Of a stretch of 64,000 nucleotides of DNA, positions 8,408 to 17,191 are shown piece by piece. The notes below the pieces were generated by a model. That model saw only the letters and a program-made list of their open reading frames with translations, made no database searches and was not told the DNA's origin. Origin of the DNA: Hallella colorans (GTDB lineage: Bacteria > Bacteroidota > Bacteroidia > Bacteroidales > Bacteroidaceae). The stretch lies in assembly GCF_003096815.1 (NCBI RefSeq), contig NZ_QENY01000014.1:23101-87100 (forward strand), given 5' to 3'. Made by a program: the position numbers and the translations under genes. Position 1 is the stretch's first letter, and each line of letters starts with the position of its first letter.

Positions 8408-10498
8408 TCAGTGCCGCTTGTAGGCGTCCAAACCCTTGTTTAAGAAATCGAGGTAGGCTGGAACGTCCTCCTTGTAGCCGTATGAGCCTGTCAGAGGCTG
8501 GCCATTGTTGTCAAGAGTAACGTAGAATGGTTGCGCATTGGCACCAAACTTATGGCTTTGCAAGTAGCTCCACTTGTCGCCCACGGTGCGCAGAGTGCGC
8601 GGTTGCCCATTCAGTTGTACCTCCATAGGCTCAGCCAATGGTGTCTTGTCATCCACGTATAGCGATATGAGCACATAGTCTTTTTCCAGCTTTGAGGCTA
8701 CGATAGGATCGGTCCACACGGCTGCTTCCATCTTGCGACAGTTCACACAACCAAACCCGGTGAAGTCTATCAGCACGGGTTTGCCTTGAGCTTTGGCCGC
8801 GGCCATGCCAGCCTCGTAGTCCTTGTAAGTGGCCTCCACAGTCTTAGTGTTGAGATTAAAGTCTTGCGTATTCATTGGAGGGGCGAATGCGGAGACCGCC
8901 TTGCATGGCGCGCCCCAAAGCCCGGGCACCATGTAGATGGCAAAAGCCAACGAGCACAGTCCGAGCATAATGGCGGGCACCGGCATGGGTTTATTGATAT
9001 CGCCACCCACCTCGTCTTCCGGAAACTTGAGCCAGCCCACAAGATAGCAGCCCAAGCCCATAAAGATGACAATCCACAGCGAGAGGAAAACCTCACGGTC
9101 AAGCAGGTGCCAACCATAAGCTAAATCGGCCACGCTAAAGAATTTCAGGGCAAAGGCTAATTCAACGAAGCCCAGAACCACCTTGATTTGTGTCATCCAT
9201 GAGCCACTTTTGGGGCTCTTTTTCATCAATGTGGGGAATAGGGCAAATAGTGTGAACGGTACGGCTAAGGCCAAGGCGAAACCTAACATGCCGATGGCCG
9301 GCCCTATCCAGTTGCCCGAGGTTACAGTCTGTACTAACAGTAGGCCGATGATTGGTGCCGTGCACGAGAAGCTCACCAATACCAGCGTGAACGCCATCAG
9401 GAATATAGAGAGCAGGCCAGTGGTCTGCGATGCCTTGTTATCCACGCTGTTAGCCCAGCTGTCTGGTAGTTTTATCTCGAACCATCCAAAGAAGCTCACC
9501 GCAAAAATCACTAACAGCAAGAACAAGAAGATATTAAACACTGCGTTGGTAGAGAGGGAGTTGAGCGTGCTCGGGCCAAATATTGCCGTTACCCCGATAC
9601 CCAAAGCGAGATATATAACGATAATGGAAATGCCATAGGTGATGGCGTCACGCACGCCCTTTTGTCGGTCATCCTTGGAACGTTTCAAAAAGAAGCTTAC
9701 CGTCATTGGGATAATAGGCCATATGCAGGGCATGACCAGGGCGAGCAATCCGCCCACGATACCCATAAGGAATATATATAACAAGGAGTGGTTGGCAATA
9801 TTGTTGTTACCGTCAAACTGCTGCAATTGTTTCACCACTGGTAGCCACAGGGCTTGGGCTTCCGTGCCGGAAAGCTGTGCGGTGGCATTGGCGTTGGGCT
9901 CGGCCAATGAGTCTGCTTGGAGCGAGGCCGTTGAGTCCATATTCGCGGCGGTGGCGCTCACTTGCGTGTTGGCTGCTGCGTCCATCTTGTTTTCTTCGCT
10001 CATGCCATTGGCCGACTTGGCATCTGTTTTTGCGTTGGCCACTGCCGGACTTTTGCCCGATTTCTTAATGCTTACCTCTGATGGTGGCAGACAGTTGTTA
10101 TCGTTGCATGCGCCATATTCCAGATAAGCGTCGATGGTATAGGTGGGTTTGGTGAACCTTATCTTTTGGACAAACTGAACGCTGTTTTCAAAATAGCGCA
10201 GCGTCATTTCGAAAAGCTTGTCATAGTTAGAAATCTCGCGCCCCACGGGCTTCAGCCTGCCTACAAGCTCCACGCCATCCAATTTCACTTTGTTGAATGT
10301 AGCCGATGTGGGGCCTCCGCTGCCCAATCCGGTAGAGTAGACATGCCAGCCTTTGTCAATTTTGCCTGAGAACACAATCTCGGCCTCTGCCGTGTTGTTG
10401 GTCTTGAGCTGCGAACTGAATTTTACCGGATTTAGCATTTGCCCATTGGCTATGAGAGCCACAAGCAGTGTTAACGTTAGTGTTATTAGTTTTTTCAT
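8408..10498 (-). CDS. dsbD: Thiol:disulfide interchange protein DsbD
   Basis: 696 residues with the three-part layout of DsbD. A signal peptide ending about residue 19 (VALIANGQ) leads into a periplasmic alpha domain with the cysteine pair C131/C136 (CNDNNC). A low-complexity Ala/Asn/Asp linker (about 150-215) follows. The CcdA-like membrane domain (about 235-500) has its reactive cysteines in MPCIWPIIP (C258) and SFSCTAPIIG. The C-terminal thioredoxin-like domain has GFGCVNC (about 581-585). It carries electrons from cytoplasmic thioredoxin to periplasmic substrates. All expected cysteines are present. A shorter gene encoding only the alpha domain lies upstream on the same strand. Confidence 0.92.
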   Translation of the reverse strand: MKKLITLTLTLLVALIANGQMLNPVKFSSQLKTNNTAEAEIVFSGKIDKGWHVYSTGLGSGGPTSATFNKVKLDGVELVGRLKPVGREISNYDKLFEMTLRYFENSVQFVQKIRFTKPTYTIDAYLEYGACNDNNCLPPSEVSIKKSGKSPAVANAKTDAKSANGMSEENKMDAAANTQVSATAANMDSTASLQADSLAEPNANATAQLSGTEAQALWLPVVKQLQQFDGNNNIANHSLLYIFLMGIVGGLLALVMPCIWPIIPMTVSFFLKRSKDDRQKGVRDAITYGISIIVIYLALGIGVTAIFGPSTLNSLSTNAVFNIFLFLLLVIFAVSFFGWFEIKLPDSWANSVDNKASQTTGLLSIFLMAFTLVLVSFSCTAPIIGLLLVQTVTSGNWIGPAIGMLGFALALAVPFTLFALFPTLMKKSPKSGSWMTQIKVVLGFVELAFALKFFSVADLAYGWHLLDREVFLSLWIVIFMGLGCYLVGWLKFPEDEVGGDINKPMPVPAIMLGLCSLAFAIYMVPGLWGAPCKAVSAFAPPMNTQDFNLNTKTVEATYKDYEAGMAAAKAQGKPVLIDFTGFGCVNCRKMEAAVWTDPIVASKLEKDYVLISLYVDDKTPLAEPMEVQLNGQPRTLRTVGDKWSYLQSHKFGANAQPFYVTLDNNGQPLTGSYGYKEDVPAYLDFLNKGLDAYKRH

Positions 10499-10721
10499 TT
10501 CTTCTTTTCTTTAAAACTTTTTTGCGAGAAGATACTATATATAGGTTTTTATTTCCAATACGTCTGAATAGCGTTGCTGGTTACTTCTTGTGCGCTTAGT
10601 TATTGTTTTTTAACTTAGGCTCATCTTTATGGCGTCATGTCGAGCCAAACCGTCGCTATACATGCTCGTTAGGCAACGGCTCTCAACTTTTGTGTTTGGG
10701 CCGAAGTTTCATAGGCGTGAC

Positions 10722-11270
10722 TTATTTGTTTTTGCACTTGCCACATTTGCTGTCTTCTTTTTGCTTGCAACGCTGTTTGTCATTGCACCCTTCCTTGTGG
10801 CATGTTTTGCCAGTTATCTTGGGTGCGTTGCCCTGCTGCTTGAAAATCACTTGTGCCGGTGGCAGGCATGTCTTGTCATTGCAGCTGCCATAATTGAGGT
10901 TGGCCTCAATGCTATAGGTAGGCTTGGTAAAGCGTATCACCTGTACAAATTTAACCTCATTCTCAAAATAGCGTACTTGCATCTCAAACATGTTGTCAAA
11001 TTTGTCAATCTCATGGCCCACGGCCTTAAGTTTGCCCACTAATTCCACACCGTCCAACTTGGTGGCTTTAAAAGATGCCGACACCGGTCCTCCCTCCTTC
11101 AGATCGGTGGAGTAGACGTGCCAGCCGGGCGCAATGGAGCCTTTAAAGACGATGGCGGTCTTGCCGCATGGGGTGGTGACGATTTCAGAAGTAAACTTGA
11201 TAGCGTCGTTCTGGGCCATGACGATGGTGGCCGATACAAGCGTCAGTATGGTTAAAAACAGTTTTTTCAT
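10722..11270 (-). CDS. Stand-alone DsbD alpha-domain protein with Cys/Lys-rich tail
   Basis: 182 residues. A signal peptide (about 1-19, ending VMAQ) is followed by a domain clearly homologous to the N-terminal domain of the neighbouring DsbD: shared pieces are GWHVYST, KLDGVELVG, RYFENEVKFVQ and IRFTKPTY, with the cysteine pair C130/C135 (CNDKTC). The protein then departs from DsbD: residues 150-182 are a basic tail with five cysteines (C157, C162, C168, C176, C179). It presumably takes electrons in the periplasm, perhaps from DsbD, for a special target; the tail could bind metal. It lies 223 bp upstream of dsbD on the same strand and looks like a partial gene duplication. Confidence 0.8.
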   Translation of the reverse strand: MKKLFLTILTLVSATIVMAQNDAIKFTSEIVTTPCGKTAIVFKGSIAPGWHVYSTDLKEGGPVSASFKATKLDGVELVGKLKAVGHEIDKFDNMFEMQVRYFENEVKFVQVIRFTKPTYSIEANLNYGSCNDKTCLPPAQVIFKQQGNAPKITGKTCHKEGCNDKQRCKQKEDSKCGKCKNK

Positions 11271-11324
11271 GATTAATCTGATTTGTCCAATGTAGTCTGT
11301 AATTTAGTGCTCTTGTTTGTAATT

Positions 11325-11369
11325 GAGAAAAATCAAGGAGATACTCCCGTTTGCGAGGGTATCCCCTTG
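11325..11369 (-). terminator. Terminator of metG
   Basis: A stem of about 13 bp (11334-11347 with 11356-11369; arms CAAGGAGATACTCC / GGGTATCCCCTTG with one mismatch) is followed on the minus strand by ATTTTTCTC. It begins 8 bp after the metG stop codon. Confidence 0.8.
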
Positions 11370-11376
11370 TTATGGC

Positions 11377-13452
11377 TTATTGCACTTGCGAGCCGGGTTT
11401 CACGCCGCGCTCTATGGTTGTCACGGCCAACGTGTCGTCATGGTCCACGGCCGAGAGTATCATGCCTTGACTCTCCATGCCCATCATCTTGCGTGGCGCG
11501 AGATTGGCTATGAACAGCACGTCTTTGCCCTTGAGCTGTTCGGGCTGGTAAAATTTGGCTATGCCCGAGAGTATGGTGCGGTCTTGTCCGCTGCCATCAT
11601 CGATTGTAAATTTGAGCAGTTTGTTGCTCTTCTTCACCTTTTCGCAGGCTTTGATGTGTCCCACCCTGATGTCCAATTGTTCCCATTGGTCAAACTCGAC
11701 ATTGGGCTTGACAGGCTTGGCCTTGTATTCGGCGCTGGCTTTGGCGGCCTCGTTGCTGGCTTTGGTGGCGGCTAACTTGTCTAACTGTGCCTGGATGGCG
11801 TCGTCTTCAATCTTCTCAAAGAGCAGCTGGGGCTCGTTGATGCGCTCTCCTGCCTTCAACAGCTCGATGCTGCCCAACTCTGTCCAGTCAAAACGCTCCA
11901 ATCCAATCATGTCGCGCAGTTTCTTGCTGGAGAATGGCAGGAACGGCTCAAAGGCTATGGAGAGGTTGGCAACAAGTTGCAACGAGATGTAAAGAATGGT
12001 TTCCACGCGTTGGTGGTCAGTCTTCCAAACCTTCCAAGGTTCACATTCGGTGATATATTTGTTGCCGATGCGAGCCAGGTTCATGGCTTCTTTTTGTGCC
12101 TCGCGAAACTTGAAGACATCGAGACAGTTTTCCAACTTTTCTTTCACGTCTTTAAATTCGTCTATAGCTTGTTTGTCCACCTCTTGCAGTTCGCCGCACA
12201 CGGGTACTATGCCGTCCCAATATTTCTTGGTCAGTTGGAGCGCGCGGTTTACAAAATTGCCATAGATGGCCACCAACTCAGAGTTGTTGCGCTCTTGAAA
12301 ATCTTTCCACGTGAAGTTGTTGTCTTTGGTCTCAGGGGCGTTGGCCGTTAGCACATAGCGCAGCACGTCTTGTTTGCCGGGGAAGTCCTTAAGATATTCA
12401 TGCAGCCATACGGCCCAGTTCTTGCTGGTCGAAATCTTGTCATTCTCCAAGTTCAGGAACTCATTGGCCGGCACGTTGTCTGGTAGGATGTAGTCGCCGT
12501 GAGCCTTGAGCATAGTGGGGAAAATGAGGCAGTGGAACACGATATTGTCCTTGCCGATGAAGTGCACCAAGCGCGTCTCAGGGTCTTGCCACCATTTCTG
12601 CCATGTGCCCCATTTTTCAGGATGGTTGTCGCACATCTCTTTGGTGTTGGATATATAGCCTATCGGCGCGTCAAACCACACGTATAGCACCTTGCCTTCG
12701 GCTCCCTTCACTGGCACGGGTATGCCCCAGTCCAAGTCGCGTGTCATGGCGCGCGGTTGAAGGTCCAAGTCTAACCAGCTCTTGCACTGTCCATAAACAT
12801 TAGGGCGCCATTCTTTATGCCCCTCAAGAATCCACTGTTTGAGCCATTCCTGATAATTGTTCAGGGGCAGATACCAGTTTTTGGTGGCTTTCTTAATAGG
12901 TTTGGAGCCGGAGATGGTGGAGTGAGGGTTTATCAGTTCTTCGGGACTGAGGGCGGTACCGCATTTCTCGCATTGGTCGCCGTATGCTCCCGTGTTGCCA
13001 CAGTGGGGGCAGGTGCCCATGATGTAACGATCAGCTAAAAACTGGTGCGCCTCATCGTCATAGAGTTGCTCGCTCTCTTTTTCCACCAGCTTGCCATCAT
13101 CGTACAATTTCTTGAAGAAATCGGAGGCAAACTTGTGATGAATGTCTGACGTGGTGCGACTGTATATGTCAAACGAGATGCCAAACTCCGCAAACGAGTC
13201 TTTTATCATCTTGTGGTACCTGTCGCACACATCTTGTGGCGTACATCCTTCTTTCTTGGCGCGTATCGTGATGGGTACACCGTGCTCGTCACTGCCGCCG
13301 ATGAATGCCACCTCTTGCTTTTTCAGCCTGAGATAGCGTGCGTAAATGTCCGCGGGAACATATACACCGGCCAAGTGGCCGATGTGCACGCCGCCATTGG
13401 CGTAGGGCAGGGCGGCGGTGACAGTGGTGCGTTTATATTTTTTTTCTTCCAT
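11377..13452 (-). CDS. metG: Methionyl-tRNA synthetase
   Basis: 691 residues, the length of MetRS with the C-terminal tRNA-binding extension. The HIGH signature is in [14 protein letters not shown] near the N-terminus. Zinc knuckles CPHCGNTG and CEKCG (about 147-165) are present. The KMSKS loop has the form KISTSKNW (about residue 337). From about 580 onward there is an OB-fold tRNA-binding domain ([14 protein letters not shown] ... [12 protein letters not shown]). It charges tRNA-Met with methionine in the cytoplasm. A hairpin terminator follows. No T-box or SAM-type leader was recognised; the start follows a minus-strand TAAATTTG box by 27 bp. Confidence 0.97.
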   Translation of the reverse strand: MEEKKYKRTTVTAALPYANGGVHIGHLAGVYVPADIYARYLRLKKQEVAFIGGSDEHGVPITIRAKKEGCTPQDVCDRYHKMIKDSFAEFGISFDIYSRTTSDIHHKFASDFFKKLYDDGKLVEKESEQLYDDEAHQFLADRYIMGTCPHCGNTGAYGDQCEKCGTALSPEELINPHSTISGSKPIKKATKNWYLPLNNYQEWLKQWILEGHKEWRPNVYGQCKSWLDLDLQPRAMTRDLDWGIPVPVKGAEGKVLYVWFDAPIGYISNTKEMCDNHPEKWGTWQKWWQDPETRLVHFIGKDNIVFHCLIFPTMLKAHGDYILPDNVPANEFLNLENDKISTSKNWAVWLHEYLKDFPGKQDVLRYVLTANAPETKDNNFTWKDFQERNNSELVAIYGNFVNRALQLTKKYWDGIVPVCGELQEVDKQAIDEFKDVKEKLENCLDVFKFREAQKEAMNLARIGNKYITECEPWKVWKTDHQRVETILYISLQLVANLSIAFEPFLPFSSKKLRDMIGLERFDWTELGSIELLKAGERINEPQLLFEKIEDDAIQAQLDKLAATKASNEAAKASAEYKAKPVKPNVEFDQWEQLDIRVGHIKACEKVKKSNKLLKFTIDDGSGQDRTILSGIAKFYQPEQLKGKDVLFIANLAPRKMMGMESQGMILSAVDHDDTLAVTTIERGVKPGSQVQ

Positions 13453-13479
13453 CTTTGGGGATATTTAGTATGTATGATG

Positions 13480-13487
13480 CAAATTTA
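13480..13487 (-). promoter_or_regulatory. Promoter -7 box for metG
   Basis: The minus strand reads TAAATTTG, matching TAnnTTTG, 27 bp upstream of the metG ATG. A second TAAATTTG lies about 80 bp further upstream. The -33 region is weak for both. Confidence 0.5.
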
Positions 13488-14122
13488 CAAAAACTAATTT
13501 ATAAATAGCAGCAAGGCTTTCATATTTTTACCACTTTTGCCAAATGGCAGTGCCAAGTGCAAATTTACGAAATAAGTTTGCAAAACTCTTACTTGGATGT
13601 TTTGAAGTTTAGGCATGTCCTGTAAATGGCAGCTGCAACTACATATATGTATTATGTTGGTTGCGTCTTGTCATCATAAGGTTTCTTGGTTTTAAACAAA
13701 CAGGCAGAGCTCTGCAATTCGAACAAGTCGTATTGCATTCGGTGTGCGATGTTTTTGGTAAACAGCTTAAACGTGATCGGTCGTGTAAGTCATCGAGCCC
13801 TTTTGTTTGTTTACACATGGCCCACAAGTATAAAATCACAAATTGCGATGTTTGATTTATAGATCCTGCCTATAGCGACTTTCGGCCAATTCTGATTTCA
13901 TATTCTCCTCTCGACGCCCATAGTGGTCTTTTCGCTTTTTTATAGGTTGTCAAATATGCAAGTTAGCGTGACGTATGGAGAGTGGCTGCCGGCTATATGT
14001 ATATGGATTTTTTTTATGCCTTTGCTGATTGACCAATATTTTGGATATGTGATAGATGATGGTTGAGACAGACTGTTAGCTCAAGACATTGGCATGCGAC
14101 ATTCGTCAAAATGTCAACAAGT

Positions 14123-14503
14123 AAAAATAAAGTCATAAAAAATGATGTTTTTGCACTCATCATTCTACAGCGATCATGATGCGTGAGAGTTGCGGTTTTA
14201 GTTCAATTTTGCAGGTTGATGGCGTGCTGACTGGCCAAATAGGCACTAATGGGGTTGTGTTTAGGCCTTAATGGTCCGGCCATTTGATATTATACGCTCG
14301 CCGATTCGAATGCTTTCGCTGGACCATTAGTATCTAAACGTGGAGTGGTCTAAACCAGTTGATAGCATATTTTTAATGAGAAGGGATGTAAATGATTGAA
14401 ATATAGCGTTTTGAAAAATACGCGTTTTTTTTGCGTATTTAGAACAAAAGTTTTTGTTTTTTGCTGTACGCAAAATCTACGCGACCTTTTGTCAAATGAT
14501 TTG
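14123..14503 (-). repeat. Dispersed ~380-nt element, copy A (most diverged)
   Basis: Colinear with copy D. The left end AAAATAAAGTCATAAAAAAT resembles the same end of D. CTAAACG at 14334-14340 falls exactly where D has GCACTAAACG. Then 14361-14487 (127 nt) separates the AAAC..TT block from TTTTGTCAAATG (14487-14498). It carries an inner inverted repeat AAATACGC / GCGTATTT (14416-14440) and another, TAATGGTCC / GGACCATTA (14269-14277 with 14321-14329). Its outer block is less conserved than in the other copies. No ORF. Confidence 0.55.
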
Positions 14504-14625
14504 GTGGTAAAATATGCGCGTGGGTATGGGTTTGGCAACCATTCTTGAGGAATGTGAACGCCATGCGTTCTTGGCGCTATCATTTTACGCGCACAATAAG
14601 TGACAGGCTCCGTGAGCGTTTAGGC

Positions 14626-14691
14626 AAAAAAAAATGGGGCTCCGCCGAGTCCCAAACGTTACTAACCTTAAATCTAATACTATGAAAAACG
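14626..14691 (-). ncRNA. Candidate small RNA of ~65 nt with own promoter box and terminator
   Basis: On the minus strand a perfect -7 box TATCTTTG (14704-14697) would start transcription near 14691. After about 38 nt comes a G/C-rich hairpin (14653-14647 with 14642-14636, arms GGGACTC / GAGCCCC) followed by T9 (14634-14626), a textbook intrinsic terminator. No gene follows for over 1.1 kb, so this is not a leader. The plus-strand reading frame MKNVLQRYG... across it is probably chance. I recall similar sequence (ATAGTATTAGATTTAAGG) in other Bacteroidales spacers, but cannot verify this. Confidence 0.5.
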
Positions 14692-14808
14692 TGCTGCAAA
14701 GATACGGCTATTTATTTGCTTCTACCATGCCAATGATGTGCAACTTGTTCTTTTTCACCTTTTTATTGACTTGTGTCAAGGTGGTGTTTAAAAAAATATT
14801 TAAAAATA

Positions 14809-14839
14809 TTGGATATATCAATTATAATCCCTAACTTTG
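14809..14839 (+). promoter_or_regulatory. Promoter of greA
   Basis: TTGG (14809-14812), 19 nt, then TAACTTTG (14832-14839): a good Bacteroidetes-type promoter. Predicted start of transcription is near 14846, which leaves a leader of about 110 nt before the greA ATG. Confidence 0.7.
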
Positions 14840-14867
14840 CAAATACTATTTGATAATTAAGCTTTAG

Positions 14868-14911
14868 AAAACAAGATTCCAACATTTGGATAGATGTTGG
14901 AGTCTTGTTTT
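14868..14911 (+). terminator. Strong hairpin in the greA leader (attenuator-like)
   Basis: Arms 14868-14885 and 14894-14911 pair over 17 bp with one internal mismatch (T14877/G14902), with an 8-nt loop. The 3' arm ends in TTGTTTTTT, so it has the form of an intrinsic terminator. It lies between the greA promoter and the greA start. It could attenuate greA or end a short separate transcript. Confidence 0.55.
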
Positions 14912-14956
14912 TTGAAGTTTATGTATAAAAAACTTAAACAATTAATAAGAATAACT

Positions 14957-15424
14957 ATGGCATACATGTCACAAGAAGGCTATGACAAGCTCGTGGCCCA
15001 ACTCCATCAATTGGAGGCGATAGAGCGCCCAAAAGCCTCTGCGGCTATAGCTGAGGCGGCTGATAAGGGAGACTTGAGCGAAAATTCTGAGTATGACACC
15101 GCCAAAGAAGCGCAAGTGCATCTCGAAAATAAAATTAACGAACTGAAGATGACCATTGGTCAAGCCAAGATCGTGGATATGAGCAGGCTTTCTACCGATG
15201 AGGTACAGATCATGTCGAAGGTAGAAATGACCAATATGATCACCAAGAAAAAAATGACTTACACCATTGTGAGCGAGAGCGAGGCAAATCTGAAAGAGAA
15301 CAAAATATCCATACATACGCCCATCGCGCAAGGCTTGCTCAACAAGAAAGTGGGCGATGTGGCCGAGATAGAGGTACCTCGCGGCATGCTGAAACTGCGT
15401 ATTGACAACATTACATTGGAATAA
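14957..15424 (+). CDS. greA: Transcription elongation factor GreA
   Basis: 155 residues from ATG 14957 (MAYMSQEGYDKL), the normal GreA length. The N-terminal coiled coil has the family pattern EAADKGDLSENSEYDTAKEA with the acidic tip (about 36-55). The C-terminal FKBP-like domain ends in VAEIEVPRGMLKLRI. The protein enters the secondary channel of RNA polymerase and stimulates cleavage of backtracked RNA. An in-frame upstream start at 14894 lies inside the leader hairpin and is not credible. The HIT gene follows 10 bp after the stop. Confidence 0.95.
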   Translation: MAYMSQEGYDKLVAQLHQLEAIERPKASAAIAEAADKGDLSENSEYDTAKEAQVHLENKINELKMTIGQAKIVDMSRLSTDEVQIMSKVEMTNMITKKKMTYTIVSESEANLKENKISIHTPIAQGLLNKKVGDVAEIEVPRGMLKLRIDNITLE

Positions 15425-15434
15425 CAGAATCGTT

Positions 15435-15836
15435 ATGGCTACTATTTTTTCTAAAATCGCTGCAGGCGATATACCGAGTTATAAATGCGCGGAAAACGAG
15501 AAATTCTATGCTTTTCTCGACATTAATCCAGTGGTGAAAGCACATACGCTCGTTGTGCCGCGTAAGGAGGTGGATTATATCTTCGACATGAGCGATGATG
15601 ACTTGGCTGCTTTCGAGGTGTTTGCCAAGCGGGTGGCGCAGGCCATTCGCACCGCGTTTCCCTGCAGAAAAGTGGCGCAAGTGGTGTTAGGACTTGAGGT
15701 TGACCATGCTCATATACACCTCATGCCCATCAACACGGAGGGAGACGTGGACTTTAAGAAACACGTCAAGCTATCAGATGAAGAAATGAAGGAAACGGCA
15801 GAACGTATATACGAGGCGTTTCAAAAAATAAAATGA
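15435..15836 (+). CDS. HIT-family nucleotide-binding hydrolase
   Basis: 133 residues from ATG 15435. The histidine triad is HAHIHLMP with H91, H93 and H95; the N-terminal ATIFSKIAAGDIPSYK is typical of the HINT/Hit group. Members split nucleotide-phosphoramidates or dinucleotides; the exact substrate is not predictable. It directly follows greA (10 bp gap), so the two are probably co-transcribed. A long inverted repeat lies just downstream, before the convergent manC gene. Confidence 0.9.
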   Translation: MATIFSKIAAGDIPSYKCAENEKFYAFLDINPVVKAHTLVVPRKEVDYIFDMSDDDLAAFEVFAKRVAQAIRTAFPCRKVAQVVLGLEVDHAHIHLMPINTEGDVDFKKHVKLSDEEMKETAERIYEAFQKIK

Positions 15837-15846
15837 AATAGATAAT

Positions 15847-15928
15847 TTCTAAATTCACCATTCAAAATACATCAATTGTATATGCTGTCACATACCTATG
15901 TTATGTATTTTGAATGGTGAATTTAGAA
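15847..15928. terminator. 26-bp perfect inverted repeat between convergent genes (bidirectional terminator or mobile hairpin)
   Basis: 15847-15872 (TTCTAAATTCACCATTCAAA...) is the exact reverse complement of 15903-15928, with a 30-nt loop. It fills the space between the stop codons of the HIT gene and manC. It could stop transcription from both sides. The stem is longer than usual terminators, so a small palindromic repeat is another reading. Confidence 0.6.
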
Positions 15929-15934
15929 TTTCCA

Positions 15935-17023
15935 TCACACAAATTTGTCGCCATTTTTGAGCCTTACCTCATTGACATATTTTCGGATGAGGTCTGACGA
16001 GTCTTCCTTGGGACAGATTAGCAGCACATTGTCTTTCTCGGCCACGATAAAACCTTCAAGGCCATTGATAACACCAAGCGTGCCTTTGGGCAGCTTGATG
16101 ACATTGTCACGACAGTTTTCCATCAGCGTGTCTGAGTGTATCACCACGTTTTCTTCACTGTCTTTGGGCATGGCCTCGTATATGCCGTGCCACGTGCCTA
16201 TGTCGGCCCAGCCAAAACCACACTTCATCACGCACACGCCATCGGCCCCCTCAAGCAATCCTGACTCTACTGACAGGTTGGGGTACGACGGGAAATGTTC
16301 TTGTATATAAGCTTCTTCTTGCTCTGGAGTGGCGTAGTAGTTAGTATCGTCAAGATGTTTAAGCACAGCGGGAAACATGCGTGTGAAACGCTCGCGCAGG
16401 TTTTTCACATTGGAAAGAAACAAGCCGGTGTTCCAATAAAACTCTCCACTCTCCATGAATGTTCGCGCAAACTCTCGGTTAGGTTTCTCGGTGAAAGTCT
16501 TGACCATATACACATTGCCTTCCAAGCGGTTGGCTATCTGAATGTAACCGTAACCCGGCTCGGGACGAGTGGGTTTGACGCCCATGGTGAGTAGCATGTT
16601 GTGATGACTCACAAAGTGCAGCCCCTCGAGCATATTCTGCTTGAACGCCTCCTCGTTCATGATGAGCTGGTCTGACGGTACGGCAACAAACGCGGCATGA
16701 GGATTGAGGTGCATGAATCGATGGGCAGCCCAAGCAATGCTTGGGGCGGTGTTGCGATGGATAGGCTCGGGCATGATATGCGTGCGCGGAAGGTTGGGAA
16801 GTTGCTGCATTACCAAGTCTACATAATTAACGTTTGTATTGACAAAAATGTGCTCGGGTGCCACAACCTTGGACATGCGATCATAGGTTTGTTGCAGAAG
16901 CGTGCGCCCACTTCCAAAGAAGTCTATGAACTGCTTGGGATATTTCTCCCTGCTGAAAGGCCATAGGCGTCGTCCTTTGCCTCCTGCCATTATCAAACAA
17001 TAAAAACTCTCGGTGTTTGTCAT
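15935..17023 (-). CDS. manC: Mannose-1-phosphate guanylyltransferase
   Basis: 362 residues, the length of the single-domain GMP enzymes that lack the isomerase half. The nucleotide-binding signature is MAGGKGRRLWPFSREKYPKQ (about 12-32). Other family-like parts are FVAVPSDQLIMNEEAF, GVKPTRPEPGYGYIQ, FTEKPNREFA and YWNTGLFLSNV. It makes GDP-mannose from mannose-1-phosphate and GTP, a precursor for GDP-fucose and mannose in surface glycans. It stands alone, convergent with the greA-HIT pair and divergent from the pyridoxal kinase gene. Confidence 0.93.
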   Translation of the reverse strand: MTNTESFYCLIMAGGKGRRLWPFSREKYPKQFIDFFGSGRTLLQQTYDRMSKVVAPEHIFVNTNVNYVDLVMQQLPNLPRTHIMPEPIHRNTAPSIAWAAHRFMHLNPHAAFVAVPSDQLIMNEEAFKQNMLEGLHFVSHHNMLLTMGVKPTRPEPGYGYIQIANRLEGNVYMVKTFTEKPNREFARTFMESGEFYWNTGLFLSNVKNLRERFTRMFPAVLKHLDDTNYYATPEQEEAYIQEHFPSYPNLSVESGLLEGADGVCVMKCGFGWADIGTWHGIYEAMPKDSEENVVIHSDTLMENCRDNVIKLPKGTLGVINGLEGFIVAEKDNVLLICPKEDSSDLIRKYVNEVRLKNGDKFV

Positions 17024-17164
17024 GTTGTATCAATAAAGGTTTAAACTGACAATAAAATTACGATTATTCGATGATTTCACAAACTATTTTGGTATCTTTT
17101 TCTCTTATTTATGAAATATCCAAGTTTTTTTTTCTTTTTACTTCCCTACCTTTGTTCTTTTTGC

Positions 17165-17172
17165 TAACTTTG
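17165..17172 (+). promoter_or_regulatory. Promoter -7 box for pyridoxal kinase gene
   Basis: TAACTTTG, 19 bp before the ATG at 17192. A second box, TACCTTTG, lies at 17147-17154. Confidence 0.5.
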
Positions 17173-17191
17173 CAGCTGATTTCATAAGGTA

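Larger units (their letters stand above)
13453..14956. other. 1.5-kb spacer between metG and greA
   Basis: No convincing protein gene in 1.5 kb. It contains the metG promoter region, an unassigned stretch 13500-14120, one copy of a dispersed element (14123-14503), a candidate short RNA on the minus strand (14626-14691), and the greA promoter and leader hairpin. The small ORFs here lack codon character or overlap these signals. Confidence 0.7.

Noticed and set aside
13661..13855. 64-codon plus-strand frame downstream of the metG promoter
   Set aside because: No family resemblance and equal-length frames on the other strand; no promoter box.
14634..14834. Short plus-strand ORF containing MKNVLQRYGYLF...
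   Set aside because: It covers the promoter box and terminator of the candidate minus-strand RNA and ends in A/T-rich spacer; composition is not protein-like after the first residues.
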